11,938 nucleotides of DNA from Thermodesulfobacteriota bacterium. Lineage in GTDB: Bacteria > Desulfobacterota > Desulfocorpusculales > Desulfocorpusculum. A program made the position numbers and the translations under genes. Shown piece after piece: positions 6,241-11,938 of this stretch. Under the pieces are notes generated by a model. That model made no database searches, was not told where the DNA came from, and saw only the letters and a list, made by a program, of their open reading frames with translations. Position 1 is the first letter of the stretch. Every line of letters starts with the position of its first letter. The stretch covers positions 1 to 11,938 of the forward strand of contig JAPWUY010000014.1 of the NCBI GenBank assembly GCA_028275295.1, given 5' to 3'.

Positions 6241-7932
6241 TCACTTCAACGGAAATTCCCACAGTCCGAAGCACTCCCTGAAAATCTGCTGGATCTCCCC
6301 CAGGGTAGCCCTCGCCCTCACGGCATCCATGACAACTGGCATCAGGTTGGAACCTTCATGGCAGCATTCTCTCACTCTGTCGAGGGCTTCCTTCCAGCGG
6401 ACCTTGTCCCTCTTTTCCCTCAGCTCCTTGAGCTTTGCTCTCTGGCGGCCTTCGGTCTCAGGATACCGGAATATTTCCATTGGCGGTTCCTTCTTGTCCG
6501 AGGGAAGGTAGTTCACCCCGACTATGGGTAGCTCCCCGGATTCGATGGCTCTCTGCTGTCTGTAAGCGAAATCAGCGATGAGGCTGTGGACCCACCCTGT
6601 CTCCACTGCTGTCACTATCCCGCCCAAGGATTTCACCTTTTCAAGGAACTCGAGGATCCTCCTCTCTAGTTCCGAGGTGAGATACTCCACATAGTAGGAG
6701 CCTCCCAGGGGATCTATCACCTTGGTGACGCCTGTCTCCACCTGTATTATTTGCTGGGTTCTCAGGGAGACCAGTGCGGATGTCTCGGTGGGGGCCGAAT
6801 AAGCCTCGTCAAAGGAATCCACGTGGAGGGACTGGGCTCCTCCCAAGACAGCAGCCAGCCCCTGGATGGCAGCTCTAGCTATATTGTTGAGGGGTTCGAT
6901 GGAGGGGAGGGTGATCCCCGCTGTCTGCACATGGAACCTCATGAGGTGGGATCTCGGATTTTTGGCCCCCAGTTTCTCGGACGTGACCCTGTACCAGACC
7001 CTTCTCGAGGCCCTGCATTTCGCTATTTCCTCGAAGAAGTCGTTGTGGAGGTCCCAAAAAAAGGAGAAACGAGGGAGGAATGAGTCGGGCTCCCTTCCTC
7101 TCTTCATAAGCTCTTCGGCCGTAGCCTGCGCATTGGCTATGGCTATGCCAACCTCCGTCACCGCATCTGTGCCCGCCTCTCTCAGGTTGTAGCCGTTGTA
7201 GCTCACAGGGTTCCATCTCGGAAGGATCCTCGTTGCATGCTCTATCACATCGCACTGGATCCTGAAGGAGTGCCGAGGAGGGAGAATTTCTGGGGCACTG
7301 CCAATTGTGGTCTCCATGAGAAAGTCGTTTTGGGTCGTCCCTGCCAGGGCATGGGGAGCGATGCCCCGCTCCTCTGCCATGACCATATACATGGATAGGA
7401 GGATGACGGTTGTGCTGGGAAGATGAGTTACTAGCGAGACGCTCACCTTGTCTATGGGAAGATCTTGGAAAAGGGCCTTCATGTCTTCCACCGAGTCAAT
7501 GGCCACACCGCACTGCCCCACATTTCCCTCTGCCTGGGGAGAGTCCGAGTCATAACCCCTTATGGTGGGCATATCCAGCACTATGTTCAGGCCTGTTCCC
7601 CCTTTTTCCAGGAAGAACTTCATCCTCTTGTTACAGTCTTCCGGGGATCCGAACCCAGCGATCTGCCTTATGGTGAAGGGTCTCCCCCGGTACATGTTGG
7701 GGTAAACCCCTCTCGTGTAAGGGGGAAGCCCTGGGAAGCCCAGCTCCCTCAAATAGTCCATGTCCCGGACATTTTCAGGGGTGTAGATCAATCTGAGGGG
7801 TATTCCGGAAGCGGACTTGAGGAGTTGCTCGCTCTCAAGATCCTCGGGCCTAAGACACTCTCCCTGCCAAAGGGCCCTTGCCTTCTCTATCTCCTCGATG
7901 GCCTTCTCATTGAAAAGTCCTTCCTTTTTCAT
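6241..7932 (-). CDS. Coenzyme-B12 acyl-CoA mutase large subunit, methylmalonyl-CoA mutase family, unusual specificity
   Basis: Catalytic TIM-barrel subunit of a carbon-skeleton mutase acting on acyl-CoA; 563 residues, like HcmA and the archaeal-type split methylmalonyl-CoA mutases. Family hallmarks include TIRQIAGFG, DMPTIRGYDSD, GTTQND, GAKNPRSHLMRFHVQTAG and GGAQSLHVDSFDEA. Active-site positions, by alignment to recalled P. shermanii numbering: Tyr89 is Ile91 (as Ile90 in 2-hydroxyisobutyryl-CoA mutase), Ser114 is Asn116, Arg207 is Ser212 and His244 is Asn249. The position of HcmA Asp117 is Val118. Arg207 binds the free carboxylate of methylmalonyl-CoA, so that substrate is unlikely despite the overall match. 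I chose ATG 7932 because GGAGG lies 6 bases upstream; a GTG at 7950 has poorer spacing. The gene overlaps the end of the regulator gene by 26 bases, which suggests coupled translation. No MeaB-type chaperone gene is in the window. Confidence 0.93.
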   Translation of the reverse strand: MKKEGLFNEKAIEEIEKARALWQGECLRPEDLESEQLLKSASGIPLRLIYTPENVRDMDYLRELGFPGLPPYTRGVYPNMYRGRPFTIRQIAGFGSPEDCNKRMKFFLEKGGTGLNIVLDMPTIRGYDSDSPQAEGNVGQCGVAIDSVEDMKALFQDLPIDKVSVSLVTHLPSTTVILLSMYMVMAEERGIAPHALAGTTQNDFLMETTIGSAPEILPPRHSFRIQCDVIEHATRILPRWNPVSYNGYNLREAGTDAVTEVGIAIANAQATAEELMKRGREPDSFLPRFSFFWDLHNDFFEEIAKCRASRRVWYRVTSEKLGAKNPRSHLMRFHVQTAGITLPSIEPLNNIARAAIQGLAAVLGGAQSLHVDSFDEAYSAPTETSALVSLRTQQIIQVETGVTKVIDPLGGSYYVEYLTSELERRILEFLEKVKSLGGIVTAVETGWVHSLIADFAYRQQRAIESGELPIVGVNYLPSDKKEPPMEIFRYPETEGRQRAKLKELREKRDKVRWKEALDRVRECCHEGSNLMPVVMDAVRARATLGEIQQIFRECFGLWEFPLK

Positions 7933-8659
7933 CTCTCTCCTCCATTCCACTTCCCCCTTGGAGACCTTTCCTGAACCAGGTCTCGGTCCTGAGGAGATGC
8001 TCCCTCATGAGCTCCCTTGCCTTTTGCGAATCCCTTTGGGAGACCGCTTCATAGATGCGTTTGTGTTCGTCCAGCAGGGCCATTTGTTCCTTTGGACCTC
8101 TGAATATCTTCTCATGGGATACCCTTGTCACCTGGGCCAGAAGATTGAAAATGGTATTGGCCACGTGGTAGTACACGGCGTTGTGGGCTGCCCTAGCCAG
8201 GATCATGTGGAACTCGGCATCGAGTTGATGGACTCGGTTACCCCGAGCGATCTCCTTTTCCATCTCATCCAGAATCTCTTCCATGAGGTTGAGGTCAGAG
8301 GGCTCCGCGCGCTGGGCTGCGAGGCTCGCTGCCCATGATTCCACCTCGGTTCTGAACTCAGCGAGTTCCACCATCCTCTCTTCGGAGCCTGTGATGAGTG
8401 CTTGCAGAGGATCCAGAAGACAGTGCTCCGCGGCATTGAGAACATAGGTCCCATCTCCTTGGACCGATTTGAGAAGGCCCATATGCTCCAATATCCCTAT
8501 TGCCTCTCTGAGAGTAGGTCGGCTTACACCGAGTTGTTGTGCCATCTCCCTCTCAGGAGGAAGTTTGCTTCCTGGAGGCAACATTCCAAGGCCCATAAGG
8601 TCCTGGATCTGCCTCACTATCTCTTGGCTCACCCTCCTGGGACGAACTGGCCTGAACAC
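7907..8659 (-). CDS. FadR/GntR-family transcriptional regulator with FCD domain
   Basis: 250 residues. Residues about 10-75 are a GntR winged helix: LPPEREMAQQLGVSRPTLREA, then GDGTYV in the wing. Residues about 95-230 are an all-helical FCD ligand-binding domain. Its metal-binding set appears complete: Asp147, His151, His199 and His221. Such regulators usually bind organic acids or acyl-CoA derivatives. The GTG start at 8659 follows a GAGGGGAGAGG stretch. As the first gene of the mutase-ligase-dehydratase operon, and with a palindrome overlapping its promoter, it probably represses itself and the four downstream genes until a pathway acid or CoA ester binds. The effector is unknown. Confidence 0.92.
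   Translation of the reverse strand: MFRPVRPRRVSQEIVRQIQDLMGLGMLPPGSKLPPEREMAQQLGVSRPTLREAIGILEHMGLLKSVQGDGTYVLNAAEHCLLDPLQALITGSEERMVELAEFRTEVESWAASLAAQRAEPSDLNLMEEILDEMEKEIARGNRVHQLDAEFHMILARAAHNAVYYHVANTIFNLLAQVTRVSHEKIFRGPKEQMALLDEHKRIYEAVSQRDSQKARELMREHLLRTETWFRKGLQGGSGMEERDEKGRTFQ
7939..7943 (-). promoter_or_regulatory. Ribosome binding site of the mutase large subunit
   Basis: Minus-strand GGAGG, 6 bases before ATG 7932, lying inside the 3' end of the regulator gene. It decides the start over GTG 7950. Confidence 0.75.
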
Positions 8660-8687
8660 CCCTCTCCCCTCGTTTGTTGAAATTGGA

Positions 8688-8706
8688 AAAATGGCCAGAC
8701 CATTTT
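8688..8706. promoter_or_regulatory. Palindromic operator, probable GntR-family site
   Basis: AAAATGGCCAGACCATTTT is a 19-base inverted repeat centred at 8697, with one mismatched pair (8695/8699). The core, read on the minus strand as TGGTCTGGCCA, differs at one position from the FadR-type consensus TGGTNNNACCA. It overlaps the -10 box of the operon promoter and lies 29 bases before the regulator start, a standard place for autorepression. Confidence 0.65.
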
Positions 8707-8730
8707 CACACCCCTTCCCGTCTCTGTCAA
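8702..8730 (-). promoter_or_regulatory. Sigma-70-type promoter of the mutase operon
   Basis: On the minus strand there is a perfect -35 TTGACA (8730-8725), a 17-base spacer and GAAAAT (8707-8702, 4 of 6). It lies about 45 bases before GTG 8659. It is the best promoter in the window and is overlapped by the palindrome at 8688-8706. Confidence 0.6.
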
Positions 8731-8753
8731 TGCCCTTAACCCTTCTGCCAATG
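8712..8753 (-). repeat. Two imperfect tandem 21-base repeats over the -35 region
   Basis: Read on the minus strand, 8753-8733 and 8732-8712 match at 15 of 21 positions; both begin CATTG-CAGA and end AAGGG. A 21-base period puts both copies on the same helical face. The downstream copy contains the -35 box. They may be activator sites or chance. Confidence 0.4.
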
Positions 8754-8950
8754 GTGAGCCAGGCTCCCGTGTGCGGCCAGAGGACAAGATGCCAGGGCTA
8801 TCAAGCGAGAAAAAGCGTTTTCGGGGGAGTGCGATCTTCGGTTGAGGGAACGATGCCTGGGGGCAAGCCCAATCATGTCATGACCATCCATGGGTGGACA
8901 AACGACCCTTAGAGCCCGCCCCTCCATGGGGAGGCAATCCCGAACTAAGA

Positions 8951-8969
8951 GGGCTTGCGAGCGAAGCCC
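8951..8969. repeat. Inverted repeat (hairpin), 6-bp stem
   Basis: GGGCTT and AAGCCC flank a 7-base loop (GCGAGCG). No T-run follows on either strand, so it is not an obvious intrinsic terminator. Confidence 0.45.
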
Positions 8970-9000
8970 CTGCATGAAGCGAAGGCCGCCCCCCTGGAAG

Positions 9001-9019
9001 GGGCGCGGTCTCCGCGCCC
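9001..9019. repeat. Inverted repeat (hairpin), perfect 8-bp GC stem
   Basis: GGGCGCGG-TCT-CCGCGCCC forms a very stable stem with a 3-base loop. No U-tract follows on either strand. The CCCC at 8991-8994 could instead pair with GGGG at 9000-9003, which excludes full formation of this stem. Confidence 0.55.
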
Positions 9020-9200
9020 GCGTTGCGAGGCCGTACTAATCCAACTGGGGCACTATTTTGGGACCTGAAAGACCGCTTTCCTCCTCTTGCAGTCACGTTC
9101 GGATTCTTTCGGGTCAATTTCTCGTGACGTAACGTATGGATCTGTCCAAAATGCTCTGTGCATGTTAGGATGGAAACCGAGTGAGGTGGGGGAGGTAAGG

Positions 9201-9572
9201 ATGGAGTGGGTCCTTTACGTTGTGGGGGGTCTGTGGATCGTGTGTGGGACGACAATAGTTTTGTACACCGAGACAGCCAGAAGGTGGTTGAGTGCCCTTT
9301 TCAGGCCCGTTCCCTTCAAGATCCTGGCATTTGTCCCCATGGCGGTGGGAATACTATTGATGATCGCTGCTCCCATGAGCCACACCTTTTGGCTCGTGGA
9401 GATTGTGGGAGCTTTGGGTGTGGTGAAAGGGCTCCTACTCCTTCTCCTCCCCAAGAGCCAGCATCAGCAATGGCTCTCTGCTTGGTGGTGGGAGAGGGCC
9501 TCGGATGTCACGTGGCGTTTTTCGGGTCTCGTTGGTGTGATACTCGGTGTGTTCCTGGTCCTCAGACTCTGA
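9201..9572 (+). CDS. Small membrane protein, four predicted helices, function unknown
   Basis: 123 residues, almost entirely hydrophobic, with predicted transmembrane segments near 3-22, 41-59, 63-83 and 106-122. A short basic loop lies between helices 1 and 2, and a Trp-rich loop (WLSAWWWE, 91-98) lies between helices 3 and 4. I recognise no family and no catalytic motif. ATG 9201 follows GGAGGTAAGG. The frame is open back to 9087, but that part is not hydrophobic and has no better start. The gene ends 26 bases before a same-strand conserved gene, so the two are probably one transcript. Confidence 0.7.
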   Translation: MEWVLYVVGGLWIVCGTTIVLYTETARRWLSALFRPVPFKILAFVPMAVGILLMIAAPMSHTFWLVEIVGALGVVKGLLLLLLPKSQHQQWLSAWWWERASDVTWRFSGLVGVILGVFLVLRL

Positions 9573-9598
9573 CTAAGGACCGAGAAGAGGTGAGAGGG

Positions 9599-9922
9599 AT
9601 GGAGACAAGGATAGGTGATCTCGTGCTCATTTACGTGGAGGGAAAGCCGGCTGCCTATGCTAGGGTGGAGGATATGGAGCCCGATATAAAGCCGGGATGG
9701 CTCAGGGTCAAGCTCCTTGTTCTCACTGTCCCGATCCAGTTGGTGACTTGGATTCTTCAACCAGAGCAGGTGGATGGGACACCCTTCACCATGGGGGGCA
9801 CACCCATGAGGCTGGAAAGGGTGAGAGTGCCCCCACCAGAAGAAGGGGAGCCACCTGAGGAGATTCCCAAGGAACAGAGAGGAAAGGTCATTTCCCTCAT
9901 GGAAAGAAGAAAGGAGAAGTAA
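9599..9922 (+). CDS. Conserved 107-residue protein, function unknown
   Basis: Residues 1-75 look like a compact beta-rich domain: RIGDLVLIYVEGKPAAYARV, then KPGWLRVKLLVLTVP, TWILQPEQVDG and FTMGGTPMRLE. The tail 77-107 is Pro/Glu-rich, then basic. I recall similar sequences in sulfate-reducing Desulfobacterota but know no function. ATG 9599 follows GAGGTGAGAGGG and begins where the conserved part begins; the frame is open further upstream but overlaps the preceding membrane-protein gene. The stop is 7 bases from the stop of the convergent PPDK-like gene. Confidence 0.75.
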   Translation: METRIGDLVLIYVEGKPAAYARVEDMEPDIKPGWLRVKLLVLTVPIQLVTWILQPEQVDGTPFTMGGTPMRLERVRVPPPEEGEPPEEIPKEQRGKVISLMERRKEK

Positions 9923-9929
9923 GGCCCCT

Positions 9930-11938
9930 CTAACCCCACCTTCCGGAGATTTTGGTTTTCTCCTCTGGCCCTAGGATGGCTGCCCCCTTTTGGTTCTCGG
10001 CGTCCTGGAAGACGTGGAGGAACTGCCCTCCATGGGAGGTGGGGACATGGATCACTTTGACCACCGTGGAGTAATGGGCCAACCCCGGGAGAAGTTCTCC
10101 TAGTATGTTCTCGGAATTCAGGAAAAACTCCTCTCGGAATATGGTGCCAGGTTGGTCCGGATATATGGCGATGGGGAGTATTCTGGCCTCCACAAGGTCA
10201 TTGAAGAAGTGGGTCCCATAGGAGACCTCCGGTGTAGCCCCTTTTTCCTCGAACGCTATCTCGGCCAGAAACAGGGTCTTGTTTATATCCTCGTAGCCAA
10301 CCCTCACCCCGAGGTTTATGTCATTGCTCCCCCACCTTCCCGGGCCTAAAAGACCGTAACGTTTTGTGCCCAGAATCCTGTTCAGCCTGCTCACCACCCG
10401 ACCTATCTCTATCTTCTCCTCATATGTCGAGAGCCTCCCATAGGCCTTGGGATCCACATAAACGATGTACTCGACATTGATCACAGCGCCATTGGACACG
10501 CCCCTGTCGTTCGTGAAGATAATCCTCTCTTCCGGGACATCAGCCGGGACCCTTATGCTCTGGTCATCGGGGCCTATTGCCAGGGTGCGACACTGGAGAA
10601 GGTAGAGTTTTCCGCCGTCCCATGCGAATTCTATGTCCACAGGGTGCTGGTAGGCCTCTTCCAGCCTGGAAAGAATCTTCCTCATCAATTTGACGAAGGG
10701 GGATCGGCTCAAGAACGCATCGAAGGTTATGCAACATTTGGATGGGTCCAAGTGGTGGCCGCGAAACATGGCTGGAGATATGTGTCCATCGTCTATCACC
10801 GACAAGGCCTGGTGGATTTCCGGGTGCTCCACCTGATTCATCAGGTCAGACAAGGCCAGGGTCTCCACTCGGTTCTCCTCCAGGTTGAGGACATCCACCA
10901 TCTTCTGGGAATACTTGCGAATTTGGTCCGCTCCAACCTCAGGCCTCAGTAAAGGATGGCTCAGGGCCACCATCCTCGGGTAGTCCCCGGCCACTCTGTC
11001 CACTGCCCTGGTTCCCAGACCCAGCACCAGTCGGACCAGGCCTTCCTCCATCTTTATCTTGGGAGTCCACCTGTAGGTGTTCCTGGAATAAGCGACCCCG
11101 GCTGCGAAGGGAAAGAAATACTTCCCGAACCTCCTCCCCGCCACTTTCTGGACAAGGACGCTCATGCGCTCATCGAAGTCCAGGAGGCCATGGTCCATTC
11201 TGTAGAGGATGGGGGCAGGGCCGAAGGTGCTCATGTGCACCCTCTTGAGGCCCCAAATGAACTCCTTGAGGCGTTTCTCTGGGTCTCCCTGGTTGGCCAG
11301 GAAGACCGAATCGTACTTGCCGGAAAAGGCGTATCCGAAATTGTCCTCCAAAAGGCTCGATGAGCGAAGGATCAGTGGGTGTTCACCGACTTTCTCCAGA
11401 AATCCCTTGAACTGCTCCACGAGGTCGGGAGGAAAGGAGGCCTTCTCGAAGAGCCGGGCCATTGTCTTGTACTCCTCCTCTATTGTCTCCCGACTCTTGT
11501 ATTTCTGAGTGCGGAACTCCTCCAGGCCATTGTAATCCAGGAAGTCCGAGAATATGCCGGAGTTGAAGTAGTAGGATTCAGGAATGGTCACGTACTGTTC
11601 CAGTTCGGGATCCCTCTTGGAGAGCCTGGGAAGAAGGATCTTGTAAGCCAAGAGCATCCCAGCTGCCTTCCCCCCTATCCTGCCGGATCTTCTCCGACTC
11701 CAGTAGGAGCGCTCGCACAGCTCGTTTATGTCCCTTATGGTGATATGGTGCTTGGCAATGCTTATGAACTTGAGCTGGTTGGAGATGAAGTGATTTATGA
11801 GGGCCACCCTGGTCCCTATGGCCTCGTTGGGGGGAATGTAAAGATCTCCCTCTGGTATCTCGCAGAACTCGTTCAGGGCCTTCTTTATCTGGATGGATGT
11901 GGCCCCATCCATATTCACCACCCTATTCAGATGCCTGA
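9930..11938 (-). CDS. PEP synthase/PPDK-type nucleotide-binding domain protein (partial, N-terminus beyond right edge)
   Basis: 668 visible residues. The frame is still open at the right edge (AGG CAT CTG AAT AGG before GTG 11921), and the visible start reads into conserved-looking sequence, so the true start is probably outside. With residue 1 at GTG 11921, a pyruvate-phosphate-dikinase N-terminal (PF01326-like) ATP-grasp region spans about 78-470: RIGGKAAGM at 81-89, LRSSSLLEDNFGYAFSG near 185-201, and the usual end IEFAW...LLQCRT. The remaining ~190 residues contain GLLGPGRWGSNDINLG and YGTHFFNDLVEARILP. I see neither the phospho-histidine swivelling domain nor the PEP-binding barrel of true PEP synthase, so it is not a complete dikinase. 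It may phosphorylate or dephosphorylate an unknown partner; function is not established. It ends 7 bases from the convergent conserved gene. Confidence 0.88.
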   Translation of the reverse strand, partial: RHLNRVVNMDGATSIQIKKALNEFCEIPEGDLYIPPNEAIGTRVALINHFISNQLKFISIAKHHITIRDINELCERSYWSRRRSGRIGGKAAGMLLAYKILLPRLSKRDPELEQYVTIPESYYFNSGIFSDFLDYNGLEEFRTQKYKSRETIEEEYKTMARLFEKASFPPDLVEQFKGFLEKVGEHPLILRSSSLLEDNFGYAFSGKYDSVFLANQGDPEKRLKEFIWGLKRVHMSTFGPAPILYRMDHGLLDFDERMSVLVQKVAGRRFGKYFFPFAAGVAYSRNTYRWTPKIKMEEGLVRLVLGLGTRAVDRVAGDYPRMVALSHPLLRPEVGADQIRKYSQKMVDVLNLEENRVETLALSDLMNQVEHPEIHQALSVIDDGHISPAMFRGHHLDPSKCCITFDAFLSRSPFVKLMRKILSRLEEAYQHPVDIEFAWDGGKLYLLQCRTLAIGPDDQSIRVPADVPEERIIFTNDRGVSNGAVINVEYIVYVDPKAYGRLSTYEEKIEIGRVVSRLNRILGTKRYGLLGPGRWGSNDINLGVRVGYEDINKTLFLAEIAFEEKGATPEVSYGTHFFNDLVEARILPIAIYPDQPGTIFREEFFLNSENILGELLPGLAHYSTVVKVIHVPTSHGGQFLHVFQDAENQKGAAILGPEEKTKISGRWG

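Larger units (their letters stand above)
8754..9200. other. Intergenic region with several GC-rich inverted repeats, no supported gene
   Basis: No open frame here resembles a protein I know. A 79-codon minus-strand frame (8736-8975) has no good start site or domain. Short inverted repeats are frequent: GAGCC-A-GGCTC at 8756-8766, CCTCC/GGAGG at 8921-8934, and two stronger hairpins listed separately. From about 9040 the sequence is less GC-rich and leads to the plus-strand gene at 9201. A weak extended -10 (TGTTAGGAT, 9163-9171) could serve that gene but lacks a clear -35. A small RNA is possible; I recognise no known family and no cobalamin riboswitch. Confidence 0.4.

Noticed and set aside
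6241..7932. Plain methylmalonyl-CoA mutase of propionate metabolism
   Set aside because: The overall family match is strong, but the carboxylate-binding Arg and thioester-binding His are absent.
8736..8975. 79-codon minus-strand open frame upstream of the regulator
   Set aside because: No domain and no supported start; it lies across the promoter and hairpins.
9001..9019. Intrinsic terminator
   Set aside because: The stem is strong but no T-run follows on either strand, and no gene ends nearby.
8660..9200. Cobalamin riboswitch controlling the B12 mutase operon
   Set aside because: I looked for a B12-box-like element on the minus strand and found none; control by the FCD regulator is better supported.

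Overview
The window is chromosomal DNA from a GC-rich, AGG/CTC-codon-rich bacterium. An E. coli-type complex I with NuoB, NuoC and NuoD fused in one chain, a small HTH protein with a Cys-rich CW-type tail, and several conserved proteins I associate with sulfate-reducing or syntrophic lineages suggest Desulfobacterota (former Deltaproteobacteria). That assignment is inference from gene content; no rRNA or marker gene is present. I see no tRNA, CRISPR array, IS element or phage gene.

Layout. (1) Positions 1-2086, minus strand: nuoA followed 8 bases later by a fused nuoBCD that runs off the left edge, the start of a complex I operon. (2) 2087-2386: divergent intergenic stretch with an inverted pair of a 12-base sequence. 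(3) 2387-2809, plus strand: HTH protein with a seven-cysteine tail. Its stop codon overlaps, tail to tail, the stop of the next gene. (4) 2806-8659, minus strand: a five-gene operon read right to left, encoding a FadR/GntR-type regulator, the large and small subunits of a coenzyme-B12 acyl-CoA mutase, a PaaK-like AMP-forming acyl-CoA ligase, and a 4-hydroxybutyryl-CoA dehydratase-family flavin/[4Fe-4S] enzyme. (5) 8660-9200: intergenic DNA holding the operon promoter, a 19-bp operator-like palindrome and several hairpins. (6) 9201-9922, plus strand: a small membrane protein and a conserved 107-residue protein. (7) 9930 to the right edge, minus strand: a protein with a PEP-synthase/PPDK-type nucleotide-binding domain, truncated at its N-terminus by the window end.

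The most interesting part is region 4. Its layout reads as a catabolic module: activate a carboxylic acid to its CoA thioester, rearrange the carbon skeleton with B12, then remove a poorly activated hydroxyl by ketyl-radical chemistry, all under a local FCD-domain regulator. By recalled alignment, the mutase lacks the residues that define methylmalonyl-CoA mutase: Arg207 is Ser, His244 is Asn, Tyr89 is Ile. It shares the Ile with 2-hydroxyisobutyryl-CoA mutase but lacks that enzyme's substrate-binding Asp. The dehydratase keeps the cluster ligands but lacks the residues matching Tyr296 and Glu455 of the clostridial enzyme. Both probably act on something other than the textbook substrates, so this may be an undescribed acid-degradation pathway. 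The substrate cannot be read from the sequence.
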